Of a DNA stretch of 64,000 bases, positions 18,528 through 27,248 are shown piece by piece. Below the pieces are notes generated by a model that searched no databases, was not told where the DNA came from, and saw nothing but the letters and a program-made list of their open reading frames with translations. How positions within the stretch are numbered: position 1 is the stretch's first letter; each line of letters opens with the position of its first letter. Source of the DNA: Gammaproteobacteria bacterium (GTDB lineage: Bacteria > Pseudomonadota > Gammaproteobacteria > Arenicellales > JAJDZL01); contig JAJEHQ010000037.1 of assembly GCA_022823625.1 (NCBI GenBank), forward strand, positions 62,001 through 126,000, read 5' to 3'. The translations under genes and the position numbers were made by a program.

Positions 18528-19397
18528 TTGGAATTGCTGATCCAAACGGTCGTTAACGGGCTTATTCAAAGCGGATTTTACGCGTTGGCCGCGATCGGCT
18601 TGGTTTTAGTATTCGGTGTCATGCGAGTGGTGAACTTCGCGCATGGCGAACTGGTCATGATCGGTGCCTATACGATTTGGTTTGTGCATGCGCAAAACGG
18701 TGTACCGTATCTCATCACAGTTGTGCTGGCAATTCTGCTCGTTACCGCCCTTGGCCTGCTGATGGAGCGATTTCTGTTTCGCCCCATGACCGGCGACCCG
18801 CTTGGGGGACTCATCTGTTCGATCGGTATGCTGTTCATTCTGCAAGTCATTGCGACTTACGTCGGTGGTGAAGGACCGTCAAAGCAGGTTCCGCCACCGT
18901 TTGAGGGAACACTCGTTCTTATGGATTCAGTTCGTATTCCTTACCAGCGCCTATTCAGCATCACAGTCGCTGTTTTCGCCTTGGGAATCTTGTGGTATTT
19001 TCTCACCCGCACTAAATTTGGTTGGGCGGTTAGAGCGGTTTCGATGGATCGAGAAGCCGCTGCATTGCAGGGAATCAGTACGATTCGGGTATCCATGATC
19101 GCTATCGGTGTCGGTGCCGCGATGGCGGGACTGGCCGGTGCACTGATGGCTCCGCTTACAAACATCAACCCTCATATGGGACATAACGTCATCATTGCCG
19201 CCTTTATTGTTACCATCGTCGGGGGTGTTGGCAGCCTTCCAGGGGCCGTAATTGCCTCTGTTCTGTATGCGCTGTTCCACACATTTGTAACGACCTACTT
19301 CAGCGGTACCATTGCTACGATTTCTGGGTTAGTCATCATGGTGCTGGTGCTGATTGTTCGTCCGACAGGCATTATGGGGCATCGAGTCAGTGAATAA
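18528..19397 (+). CDS. livH: Branched-chain-type ABC permease LivH
   Basis: A 289-residue inner-membrane permease with about eight hydrophobic segments and the family signature GLVLVFGVMRVVNFAHGELVM near residues 24-44. The later VGGVGSLPGAVIAS segment is the coupling region with the ATPases. The start is TTG at 18528 with GAAGG upstream. It pairs with the LivM-like protein encoded next. Substrate follows the binding protein and is undetermined. Confidence 0.9.
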   Translation: MELLIQTVVNGLIQSGFYALAAIGLVLVFGVMRVVNFAHGELVMIGAYTIWFVHAQNGVPYLITVVLAILLVTALGLLMERFLFRPMTGDPLGGLICSIGMLFILQVIATYVGGEGPSKQVPPPFEGTLVLMDSVRIPYQRLFSITVAVFALGILWYFLTRTKFGWAVRAVSMDREAAALQGISTIRVSMIAIGVGAAMAGLAGALMAPLTNINPHMGHNVIIAAFIVTIVGGVGSLPGAVIASVLYALFHTFVTTYFSGTIATISGLVIMVLVLIVRPTGIMGHRVSE

Positions 19398-20358
19398 CTT
19401 CATTCCAGCAAAATTCAGACCGGTTTTGTTCCTGTTGCTTCTATACGCAGGGCTGATCGTTCTGCCGCATTTTCTAAAGTACCATCAACAGGACTTTCTA
19501 ATCTTTCTCACCATCAATATTTTGGTCGTGGTAAGTTATCGCCTGGTAACACTGACCGGAGAATGGTCTCTGATTCATGCAGTCATGATGGGTGTTGGTG
19601 CGTACACCAGTGCATTGATTAGCAAGAATTTTGATATTTCGTTTTGGATTACATTGCCGCTTGCTGGTGTGATGGCTGGTCTGGTGGCATTGCTCCTGAG
19701 TTACCCGCTGTTTCGAATGACACAGTTTTATTTTCTAATTGGATCATTCGCTGCAGGTGAAGCAATTCGTCTGAGCTGGATACAGTTTATTAAACCATTT
19801 GGTGGAACGGGTGGAACGAGCGCAATACCATCTCCGGAATTGATGAACATCGATTTTCTTGAGCCCATTCCTTATTTTTACCTGGTTTTGATTGTGGTAA
19901 GCATATGTGTCTACCTGCTGTATCGAATTGAAAATTCCAGAATAGGTTTAACGCTTCATGCGGTTCACTGGAAAGGAGTGCTGGCCGAATCGGTTGGCGT
20001 GAATACTTGGAACTATCGAACTTTAGCGTTTGTCATAGGTTCTCTGTTTGTAGGAATTGCAGGAGCACTTAAAGTGCACTACATCGGAACTGTCGCTCCG
20101 AAACAGTTTGATATCGGATTTATGGTCTTTATTCTGATCTGGGTGATTGTTGGTGGATACAGAACATTTTACGGAGCAATTATCGGAGCTGTTGTGCTGT
20201 CTGTTCTGGATGAGATTTTGCGCGGCGTGGAGCAGCTGCGACCAGCAATTTATGGTGCGACTTTAATCTTTTTCATTCTTTACCTGCCTGGCGGACTTGA
20301 GAGCTTACCGCAGAAGATCAAACAGAAATTCCGGGCAAATCGAGAGAGTGCGACGTGA
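19390..20358 (+). CDS. livM: Branched-chain-type ABC permease LivM
   Basis: A 322-residue membrane permease of the LivM group with about eight to nine membrane segments. It includes NILVVVSYRLVTLTGEWSLIHAVMMGVGAY early and the conserved end GGYRTFYGAIIGAVVLSVLDEIL. I chose the GTG at 19390, which overlaps the LivH stop by eight bases; a TTG at 19354 is in frame but would overlap by 44 bases. Its own stop overlaps the livG start. Confidence 0.88.
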   Translation: MNNFIPAKFRPVLFLLLLYAGLIVLPHFLKYHQQDFLIFLTINILVVVSYRLVTLTGEWSLIHAVMMGVGAYTSALISKNFDISFWITLPLAGVMAGLVALLLSYPLFRMTQFYFLIGSFAAGEAIRLSWIQFIKPFGGTGGTSAIPSPELMNIDFLEPIPYFYLVLIVVSICVYLLYRIENSRIGLTLHAVHWKGVLAESVGVNTWNYRTLAFVIGSLFVGIAGALKVHYIGTVAPKQFDIGFMVFILIWVIVGGYRTFYGAIIGAVVLSVLDEILRGVEQLRPAIYGATLIFFILYLPGGLESLPQKIKQKFRANRESAT

Positions 20359-21110
20359 CGCCAATTCTCGAGGTCAAACACCTTACGATGCGTTTCGGCG
20401 GACTGCTGGCTGTCGATGATGTGAGCTTTTCTGTAAATGAGGGGGAGATTCGCGGCCTTATCGGGCCTAATGGCGCTGGTAAGAGTACCACGTTCAAGAT
20501 GATTGCCGGATTTCTGTCACCAACCAGTGGAGACGTCCTGTTTCGCAGCAATAACATTACAAACCAGAGGCCCTCGCGAATCGCATCGGCTGGAGTGGTG
20601 CGAACATTTCAGGAAACAACATTATTTCAAGAACTGTCAGTGTTCGAAAATGTCCTGATTGGTACACATAAACAGGCTCACACGAACATCATTTCCGCCG
20701 TACTGGGTCTTGATCGCCAAATGCAAAATGAAGCGATTGAAGCCACGACTGAAGTTCTCGAATTTATGGGTTTGGCTGAAAGGAAGAATCAACTGGCAGC
20801 GGAGCTTCCACTTGGACTGCAGCGTGCATTGGCGGTCGCCATTTCTCTTGCTGCGAAGCCGAGTTTGCTTCTTATGGATGAGCCTTTTGCAGGAATGAAT
20901 CCGGAAGAAACTCGACACATGATGGAACTGACCGAGCGAGTTCGCGAGTCAGGGATCTCAATAGTGCTGGTCGAGCACAACATGAAAGCTGTGATGGGAC
21001 TATGTGACCGACTGGTTGTCCTGAATTTTGGTACGGTGCTTGATGACGGTACGCCAGATCAGGTGCGACATAATCCCAATGTGATTCAAGCTTACCTGGG
21101 TGGAGGTTGA
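20355..21110 (+). CDS. livG: ABC transporter ATPase LivG
   Basis: A 251-residue ATP-binding subunit. The Walker A motif is GPNGAGKST, Walker B is LLLMDEPFAGMNPEE, and the switch His lies in VLVEHNMK. The signature region between them reads LPLGLQRALAVAISL, with LGLQR in place of the common SYGQQR, a variant worth noting. GTG start overlaps the livM stop by four bases. It works at the inner face of the membrane as one half of the LivG-LivF pair. Confidence 0.9.
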   Translation: MTPILEVKHLTMRFGGLLAVDDVSFSVNEGEIRGLIGPNGAGKSTTFKMIAGFLSPTSGDVLFRSNNITNQRPSRIASAGVVRTFQETTLFQELSVFENVLIGTHKQAHTNIISAVLGLDRQMQNEAIEATTEVLEFMGLAERKNQLAAELPLGLQRALAVAISLAAKPSLLLMDEPFAGMNPEETRHMMELTERVRESGISIVLVEHNMKAVMGLCDRLVVLNFGTVLDDGTPDQVRHNPNVIQAYLGGG

Positions 21111-21113
21111 AGA

Positions 21114-21821
21114 ATGGAACTCATAGTAAATGATCTTGTGGTTAACTACCACAACGTCGCAGCTCTGAGGGGTATCAGCTTTACCGCTTCATCCGGTTCG
21201 TCAATCACATTAATCGGCTCAAATGGAGCAGGCAAGAGCACCACCCTACGTAGCATTTCGGGATTGGTCAAACCCAGTTCCGGTGAAATATTGCTGGACG
21301 GAGAAAGGGTTGATCACATCGAAGCTGACCAATTGCTAGCCCGTGGAATCGCACATGTGCCTGAGGGACGGCGCGTGTTCAAAGATCTCACAGTCTTGGA
21401 AAATCTGATGCTAGGTGCATACATCTATAAGGACAAGCAGCGGATTAGTCAGGATTTGGAGTCGGTTTTCTCCCATTTTGGAAAACTGAAAGAGAGAATT
21501 GGTCAACAGGCCCGAACATTGAGTGGCGGTGAACAGCAGATGCTGTCAATTGGTCGGGCGTTGATGTCGAGGCCCAAAATTCTGTTACTTGACGAGCCAT
21601 CTCTGGGACTGGCTCCGCTGATCGTACAGGAAATTAGTCTGATCCTGCAGGAGATTCACCGAAGTGGCGTAACGGTCGTACTTGTTGAGCAAAATGCCGA
21701 CTTGGCGCTGAAAACTGTCGAGCGCGGATATGTTCTGGAAAATGGCAAGATCACCCTTGATGGAAGCGCCCAAAGTCTTGCCAACAATGAGCATGTAAAA
21801 AAGGCTTATCTTGGGATTTGA
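21114..21821 (+). CDS. livF: ABC transporter ATPase LivF
   Basis: A 235-residue ATP-binding subunit with Walker A GSNGAGKST, signature LSGGEQQML, Walker B LLLDEPSLGLAP and the H-loop region replaced by VLVEQNADLAL as is usual in LivF. The ATG at 21114 follows GGAGG. Last gene of the transporter operon; its 3' end faces the DUF1989-GcvT gene across 117 bases. Confidence 0.92.
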   Translation: MELIVNDLVVNYHNVAALRGISFTASSGSSITLIGSNGAGKSTTLRSISGLVKPSSGEILLDGERVDHIEADQLLARGIAHVPEGRRVFKDLTVLENLMLGAYIYKDKQRISQDLESVFSHFGKLKERIGQQARTLSGGEQQMLSIGRALMSRPKILLLDEPSLGLAPLIVQEISLILQEIHRSGVTVVLVEQNADLALKTVERGYVLENGKITLDGSAQSLANNEHVKKAYLGI

Positions 21822-21938
21822 CTTGGTAGTTGGTTCCTTAAAACCCTCTACTCAAATTTTCAGCCCGATCTAATTCTGCTAATGAGCTAATGGTGGCAAC
21901 CTAGTTGATGCCGCTACCGCAGAAGCAACACACTAAAT

Positions 21939-24308
21939 TCAGCTGTACAGACCACGTACGCGTTTCTTTTCCGGATCAAAATGCGGAAAGGGAACAACGA
22001 CTGCAGGAATACGCTTTTGATGGTGATCGAGTTTACCAATTTCGATTTCAGTTCCGATATCCGCATATTCGATATTCATCCTGCATAAAGCAATCGATTT
22101 GCCAAGGATCGGTGAAATGCAGGCGCTGGTGATTTCTCCAACTTTCTGGCGGCCGGTAAATACGCCATCACCGCCTCCAACTGCTTCGCGTCCTTCAATG
22201 TCCAGTCCAACCAGTTTACGTTGAGCATTTTCCTTTCGTTTGATCAATGCGTCTCGACCGATAAAGTCGTCCGTCTTTGATTTAATCGGAACTGTAAAGG
22301 GAATACCAGCTTCAAACGGATCAGTTTGTTCGCAAAATTCAGACCCGGCAAAAATTAGTCCAGCTTCAATTCTGAGAAGATCCAGTGCGCCAAGGCCCAT
22401 TGGCTTTAAGTTTTTCGCACTTTCAGCATTCGTTAAAATTCGCCAGACTTCAGCTGCGTCCCTTGGATGGCAGAATATCTCGTAACCTAACTCGCCCGTA
22501 TATCCAGTGCGTGAAAGAACAATCGGAATTCCACTGGCATCGTTCATTCTGGCGACAGAAAATCGAAACCACTTGAGCTCCTCAACACTTGCCTGATCGG
22601 GACGTGTCCAGACCGTTTCCTGCAGTATTGCGCGGCTGTCGGGTCCTTGGACCTGAAGATTGACAAGCTGACTGGTGGAGTCTCGTACCCAAACCTTCAA
22701 ACCGCGTTCCTCTGCCTGCTTACGGAGCCAGAGGCCGGAATCATCGCAGCCGCCCACCCAGCGGAAGTTTTCCTGTCCCAAACGAAACACAGTGCCATCG
22801 TCAATCATGCCGCCTGAAACATTACACATGGCTGTATAGGTGACTTGTCCGACTGATAGCTTCTTGATATCCCGGGTAACGCAAGTCTGTAGTAACTTCT
22901 CTGAATCAGGGCCTAACACTTCGTATTTACGAAGGGCTGAAAGATCAATTAATGCCGCACCTTCGCGGCACGCCCAGTATTCTGCGACTCCACCCAGGTT
23001 GGTATAAGTATTAGCCAGCCAAAATCCCGCATAATCAACGAAGTCTCTTGTTAGTTTCGAAGTTTCTGGATGAAATCCGGTTTCCTGGGTCATGATCGGT
23101 TCCTCATCAACTGTTTTACGTGTCGCAACGGTTCGCTTGAAAAGCTCTTTATCCCTGTAAACACGCACTTGAATATCCGTGGGGTTCCACGCATTCGCCG
23201 CGTCGATATCATCACTGCAGGATGACGAAATGCAAATCAAATCCCTAGTCGCACGCATTAGCACATAGTCTCCCGGTCTGGACCAGGGTTCGTCCATGTA
23301 AAGTTGGTAGTGGTCGTCAAAAAAAGAGTTGAAAAACAGATTAATTGCCATCCAGCCCTTTCGTGGACCGATGGGATATTGCTGAATCGCATAATTGAAA
23401 TTATCAGAGCAGTTGACGTGGCCCGGATATCCCATATCGTCGTAATATTTGCTGGCGCAGGCTAATCCGAAACTGTCGTGACGCCCACAGGTATCCTGGA
23501 TCACTTCGATAACTGGTTCTAGGCCGACATCAAAGAATTTTGAATATAAACCTGGCTTGGGATACGCAGAACCGACCATTGTACGGGTCGCAGTCGCATC
23601 AAGATTTCGCTCCAATCCGTGGTCCAGTGCCTTCGTATCAAAGCACTGGAAGTCTGAACATTGACGGCCGCTGATGTCGAGAATCTGGATGTATTCTCCC
23701 GCCTTGACTTCATAACTCTTTGCGGTAGCCGCCTTGATGGTAAAGTCTTGAATTGCATCCGCCAGGGGATCTGTCGGAATTTCGATTTCATCTTCCGATG
23801 TAGTACATCGAGTGACCCACAGTATCAGATCTGTCGGTGGATTTTGCTCAGCTGCGCTCATTGGACCACCGGGTGCACCGAAAATTCCAATACATTCTGT
23901 TTCCACGACTCGGCTGACCCTTGAACCGGGGTTGCTCTGCCCATCCAGCAATACAGCAGTTGGTGCAGATACAAGGTCGATACCAAAAAGTTTAAGTTTT
24001 TGCTTGATCTTTGTCGCTCCAGGTGATACCTGTTCCAACATCGATGCGAGCGTCGCACCGTTTGTCATCCGATCAGATGTGAATTGCCCTGAACTGAAAT
24101 TACCGCTGGCATCAAATGCGACGATGTGCACACACTGAAGACCTTCGGGGTCTACAATTTCAACCTGATCGCCGGTGTTCAGTGCAATGACTACCATTGC
24201 ACCACCCCGGATATAGTAGCGTTCTCGACCTTCCAATATGTTTTGAATGCCAGGCGCGAAAGATTTAGGGGACGAATTCAGGGTAGAGATTTTGATAGCT
24301 TCATTCAT
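21939..24308 (-). CDS. DUF1989-DUF1989-GcvT fusion protein
   Basis: A 789-residue three-part protein. Residues about 20-180 form a first DUF1989-like domain (GDQVEIVDPEGLQCVHIVAFD) that lacks the family cysteine/histidine cluster. Residues about 185-390 form a second DUF1989 domain with the full set: GRQCSDF, DTCGRHD (272-278), HVNCSDN (298-303) and SSCSDDID (362-369). Residues about 415-785 are a GcvT/aminomethyltransferase fold with ending SRTGYTGELGYEIF and GLGALDLLRIEAG. DUF1989 proteins are associated with urea/guanidine carboxylase genes and some are deiminase subunits; GcvT folds pass a one-carbon unit to tetrahydrofolate. The joint function is unknown; transfer of a C1 unit from a methylated or formylated urea/guanidine compound is one guess. 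Confidence 0.85.
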   Translation of the reverse strand: MNEAIKISTLNSSPKSFAPGIQNILEGRERYYIRGGAMVVIALNTGDQVEIVDPEGLQCVHIVAFDASGNFSSGQFTSDRMTNGATLASMLEQVSPGATKIKQKLKLFGIDLVSAPTAVLLDGQSNPGSRVSRVVETECIGIFGAPGGPMSAAEQNPPTDLILWVTRCTTSEDEIEIPTDPLADAIQDFTIKAATAKSYEVKAGEYIQILDISGRQCSDFQCFDTKALDHGLERNLDATATRTMVGSAYPKPGLYSKFFDVGLEPVIEVIQDTCGRHDSFGLACASKYYDDMGYPGHVNCSDNFNYAIQQYPIGPRKGWMAINLFFNSFFDDHYQLYMDEPWSRPGDYVLMRATRDLICISSSCSDDIDAANAWNPTDIQVRVYRDKELFKRTVATRKTVDEEPIMTQETGFHPETSKLTRDFVDYAGFWLANTYTNLGGVAEYWACREGAALIDLSALRKYEVLGPDSEKLLQTCVTRDIKKLSVGQVTYTAMCNVSGGMIDDGTVFRLGQENFRWVGGCDDSGLWLRKQAEERGLKVWVRDSTSQLVNLQVQGPDSRAILQETVWTRPDQASVEELKWFRFSVARMNDASGIPIVLSRTGYTGELGYEIFCHPRDAAEVWRILTNAESAKNLKPMGLGALDLLRIEAGLIFAGSEFCEQTDPFEAGIPFTVPIKSKTDDFIGRDALIKRKENAQRKLVGLDIEGREAVGGGDGVFTGRQKVGEITSACISPILGKSIALCRMNIEYADIGTEIEIGKLDHHQKRIPAVVVPFPHFDPEKKRVRGLYS

Positions 24309-24550
24309 AGACAGATACCGCAGTTAATCGAACTGTACAGACATCCAAATTTTGGGGTGATAAATCACGCCGCACGGAAATTTGATGAGGCACTGGTACT
24401 TCTATAAAGTATAGCGAAACGATGTCTGACGCAAAACAGGATTTCATCAGATATATTAACTGTTGGTCATTCCTAATGGGGCTGACGGCCGCAGGGTTCT
24501 AACTGCAGATATATCAGCAATTCATCCAAATGGTGAGGTAGAGCAAACTG

Positions 24551-25333
24551 ATGTCAAAGCGAATGTTATCTAATCAAGGCTTTCTGGCTGTTTTTGCATC
24601 ACTGTTTCTGTTTTCCCAGACGACTGTTGCAGAGACTTTGGATGGCAGAGTCTCTTTTCAATCTGTAATTGAAATTAATTCAATTTTGAGAGGCACAGTA
24701 GCCCAGGTTAATTCAAGTGTGGGCGACCGCGTGACGTCTGGTGATATTTTGATTGAACTTGATTCCACTCGACAGAAAGCAAAGGTAAGAATTGCTAGGA
24801 ATCAAGTTGCGAAGATGCAAATCGAAGTTGATGACGCGGATGCTAAATTTACAAGACAGCAGGATATGTATGATCGCGGTTCTTTGTCTCTGTTATTGTA
24901 TGAAGAGTCTGAAAACGCGCTAAAGAAGGCTCAGTTTGATCTTGCCATCGCTCAGGGAAGCCTAAATTTAGCTGAACATGAATTGTCGCTCACTCAACTG
25001 ACTGCTCCCTTCGATGCACTGGTTGTCAATACTAATGTTCACCTTGGACTGAATGTTGATCCAGAATTATCGCAAGCACCGTTGATGACTTTGGCGAGTG
25101 CAGGTCAGTACGTTGTGCAGGTTAACGTATCGCCCGAATTCTGGCAACGACTGAATACAAGTCAATCTGTTGACGTTGTTGTGGATGGGCAAAGTTACAC
25201 TGCATCAGTTCAAATTCCGACGCTATTTCCTCAAGTGTTCGTTGATGAACCCGAATACATTGTAAATTTGAGGTTTACCGAAAACGACAAGCTGCTTTTA
25301 CCGGGAACCTCAGCGGTTGTAAATTTCCAGTAG
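24551..25333 (+). CDS. Periplasmic membrane-fusion (HlyD/RND adaptor-type) protein
   Basis: A 260-residue exported protein: signal peptide to about residue 28 (LFSQTTVAE), then a biotinyl-lipoyl-like segment (LRGTVAQVNSSVGDRVTSGDILIELD), a short coiled-coil hairpin (about 75-145) and a beta-barrel. This is the core of efflux adaptor proteins. It is shorter than usual adaptors, and neither an inner-membrane pump nor an outer-membrane channel gene is adjacent, so it is an orphan. The ATG at 24551 has GAGGTAGAG upstream. Confidence 0.78.
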   Translation: MSKRMLSNQGFLAVFASLFLFSQTTVAETLDGRVSFQSVIEINSILRGTVAQVNSSVGDRVTSGDILIELDSTRQKAKVRIARNQVAKMQIEVDDADAKFTRQQDMYDRGSLSLLLYEESENALKKAQFDLAIAQGSLNLAEHELSLTQLTAPFDALVVNTNVHLGLNVDPELSQAPLMTLASAGQYVVQVNVSPEFWQRLNTSQSVDVVVDGQSYTASVQIPTLFPQVFVDEPEYIVNLRFTENDKLLLPGTSAVVNFQ

Positions 25334-25451
25334 TCCAGTAGGGTGCTTGATGTTTGCAACTGTACAGCAAGCAATTCAAAACAGCTAACCCGCATCAAGT
25401 CGGAGTACCCTGATTAAGATCTCCAATCGGGCGGGTGTTGCATATGCCTGG

Positions 25452-26291
25452 ATGACGGGCACACTTGTCTGCTACACCTCAGTTGCCATTGCGATCCGTG
25501 AAACAACATTCGAACTCGACGCTGCGACAATCGTTTTCTTCAGATCGGTCGTCTCAGTATTTTTGATCACTCTTCTGGTGGGGCTTTCCAGGGAAGGATT
25601 CCAGCAAATAAGAACGCAAAAAATTGGGGTGCACCTGATTCGAAATTGTGTTCACTTTGTTGGACAGTTCGGTTGGGTTTTTGCGATAGGAACAATTCCG
25701 CTTGCTCACGTATTTGCACTCGAATTCACAGTCCCTATCTGGATCGCGTTGCTTGCGCCAATTTTTCTGAAGGAGAAATTGACACTTGAACGATTTCTGT
25801 ATGTTCTGATCGGATTTACAGGAGTCGTGATTATTGTTCAGCCCTTTGGTTTCGAGGTGGAATTGGGTGCGCTCGTCATGCTAATAGGTGCACTCGGATT
25901 TGCCGGTGGTATGTTGGGCACACGGAAATTGACGCAAACCGAAACCCCGCTTTGCATACTGTTTTATATGTCTGTGCTCCAGTTGCCTTTGTCAACAGGG
26001 CTCATGTTCGCCATCGGAACTTACAAAACACCCGACCCGGTTACGTTTGGTTTGATCATTTTTGTCACGGCCGGGGTAATGGCCGCACATTATTGCATGG
26101 CGCGGGCGTTTAAGCTGATGGATTTGATTTCTATTGTGCCGGTAGAATACTTTCGTTTACCAATGATTGCAGTTGCCGGCCTTTTGCTCTATGCAGAACC
26201 AATCGATATGCCAACGATCATTGGAAGTGCTGCAATTCTGGCTGGCAATTATCTAAATATTCGACTGTCGGCCAAGCAAAATCCAACTTAA
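25452..26291 (+). CDS. DMT-superfamily (EamA) permease
   Basis: A 279-residue, ten-helix-type permease with two EamA repeats (about residues 1-130 and 140-275), including PLAHVFALEFTVPIWIALLAPIFLKEKL, a common family segment. The first membrane helix appears clipped at the chosen ATG, since the upstream frame stays open (RAGVAYAW) to about 25410 without an ATG, GTG or TTG; an unusual start there is possible. Substrate unknown. Confidence 0.78.
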   Translation: MTGTLVCYTSVAIAIRETTFELDAATIVFFRSVVSVFLITLLVGLSREGFQQIRTQKIGVHLIRNCVHFVGQFGWVFAIGTIPLAHVFALEFTVPIWIALLAPIFLKEKLTLERFLYVLIGFTGVVIIVQPFGFEVELGALVMLIGALGFAGGMLGTRKLTQTETPLCILFYMSVLQLPLSTGLMFAIGTYKTPDPVTFGLIIFVTAGVMAAHYCMARAFKLMDLISIVPVEYFRLPMIAVAGLLLYAEPIDMPTIIGSAAILAGNYLNIRLSAKQNPT

Positions 26292-26304
26292 CCCGTGGAG
26301 AGAA

Positions 26305-26379
26305 TGGTGGGCGATACTGGGATTGAACCAGTGACCTCTGCCGTGTGAAGGCAGCGCTCTCCCGCTGAGCTAATCGCCC
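26305..26379 (-). tRNA. tRNA-Val(CAC)
   Basis: Read on the minus strand the sequence starts GGGCGAT and ends ATCGCCC-A-CCA, giving a perfect 7-bp acceptor with encoded CCA. The anticodon arm is CTGCC-TTCACAC-GGCAG, anticodon CAC, and the T arm contains GGTTCAATCC. A second valine tRNA (UAC) is at 48053-48128. Confidence 0.95.
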
Positions 26380-26485
26380 GGAGTAAAAAATTATAAAATA
26401 CGGAATCTCTTTGATATTGATGGCTTCGCCACGAAGTTATTTCAATTCAGAGGCAAACCGATGGCTCACCAGTTTCCTTCTATAT

Positions 26486-27190
26486 ATGCCAAAGAATCTG
26501 AAAGCAATATTATTTGACGTGTTCGGTACTGTCGTTGATTGGCGAAGCAGTATCGCTAGGGAGATTGAGGCAGTACCGCAACTCAATCAAGTCGATGGTG
26601 AATTGTTTGCTGACCGGTGGCGTAGCAAGTACCAGCCTTCTATGGAACGCATTCGCAGCGGTAATCGACAGTTTGTCAAGTTGGATGATCTTCACTACGA
26701 AAACCTGAATGAAGTACTCGTCGATTTTGGAGTAAACGCGCTGGATGAATCCATCAAACAGCATTTGAACCGGGCCTGGCACCGCCTCAGTCCATGGGCA
26801 GACTCAGTGGAAGGCTTACGACGGCTGAAGACAATCTACATCATCGCAACGCTGTCGAATGGCAACGTTGCCTTAATTGTTAACATGGCGCGAAATGCCG
26901 GATTGCCGTGGGATATGGTGCTTGGTGCTGAAGTTGTCAGGCACTACAAACCTCAGCCGGAAAGCTATTTGAAATCTGCGGCCATGCTTGGTTTGGAGCC
27001 CGACCAATGCATGCTGGTTGCAGCTCACAATTCTGACTTGATTGCAGCAGCTAATTGTGGTTACAAGACTGCATTTGTACCAAGGCCAACCGAATATGGG
27101 CCGAATCAAACTGCAGACTTGGATCCAACTGCTCAGTACACGGTTGTAGCCAGGGATTTCATTGATCTTGCTTCACAACTTGGTTGCTGA
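26486..27190 (+). CDS. Haloacid dehalogenase, type II
   Basis: A 234-residue HAD hydrolase. The N-terminal motif LFDVFGTVVDWRSS carries the nucleophilic Asp, followed by TLSNGN (motif II Ser/Thr) and a KPQPESYL lysine. The FDVFGTVVDWR form is that of the (S)-2-haloacid dehalogenase type II subgroup. ATG at 26486 matches the family start; an in-frame extension upstream of 25 codons has no counterpart. Haloacids are the reference substrate, but many members act on other small carboxylates, so the true substrate is open. A related gene is at 40139-40864. Confidence 0.85.
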   Translation: MPKNLKAILFDVFGTVVDWRSSIAREIEAVPQLNQVDGELFADRWRSKYQPSMERIRSGNRQFVKLDDLHYENLNEVLVDFGVNALDESIKQHLNRAWHRLSPWADSVEGLRRLKTIYIIATLSNGNVALIVNMARNAGLPWDMVLGAEVVRHYKPQPESYLKSAAMLGLEPDQCMLVAAHNSDLIAAANCGYKTAFVPRPTEYGPNQTADLDPTAQYTVVARDFIDLASQLGC

Positions 27191-27222
27191 TCAACTAGCT
27201 GATTGCCAGAATAGTTGATCAG
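27187..27222. repeat. Perfect 11-bp inverted repeat before the MFS gene
   Basis: CTGATCAACTA and TAGTTGATCAG are separated by 14 bases; the left arm overlaps the HAD stop codon. No T-run follows, so a regulator-binding site or RNA hairpin is as likely as a terminator. It lies 26 bases before the MFS start. Confidence 0.55.
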
Positions 27223-27248
27223 TTGGTTCTGATAACAAGACATTCCTG

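Noticed and set aside
21822-21938. Terminator between livF and the DUF1989-GcvT gene
   Set aside because: I looked for a bidirectional hairpin in this convergent gap but found no stem with a T-tract.
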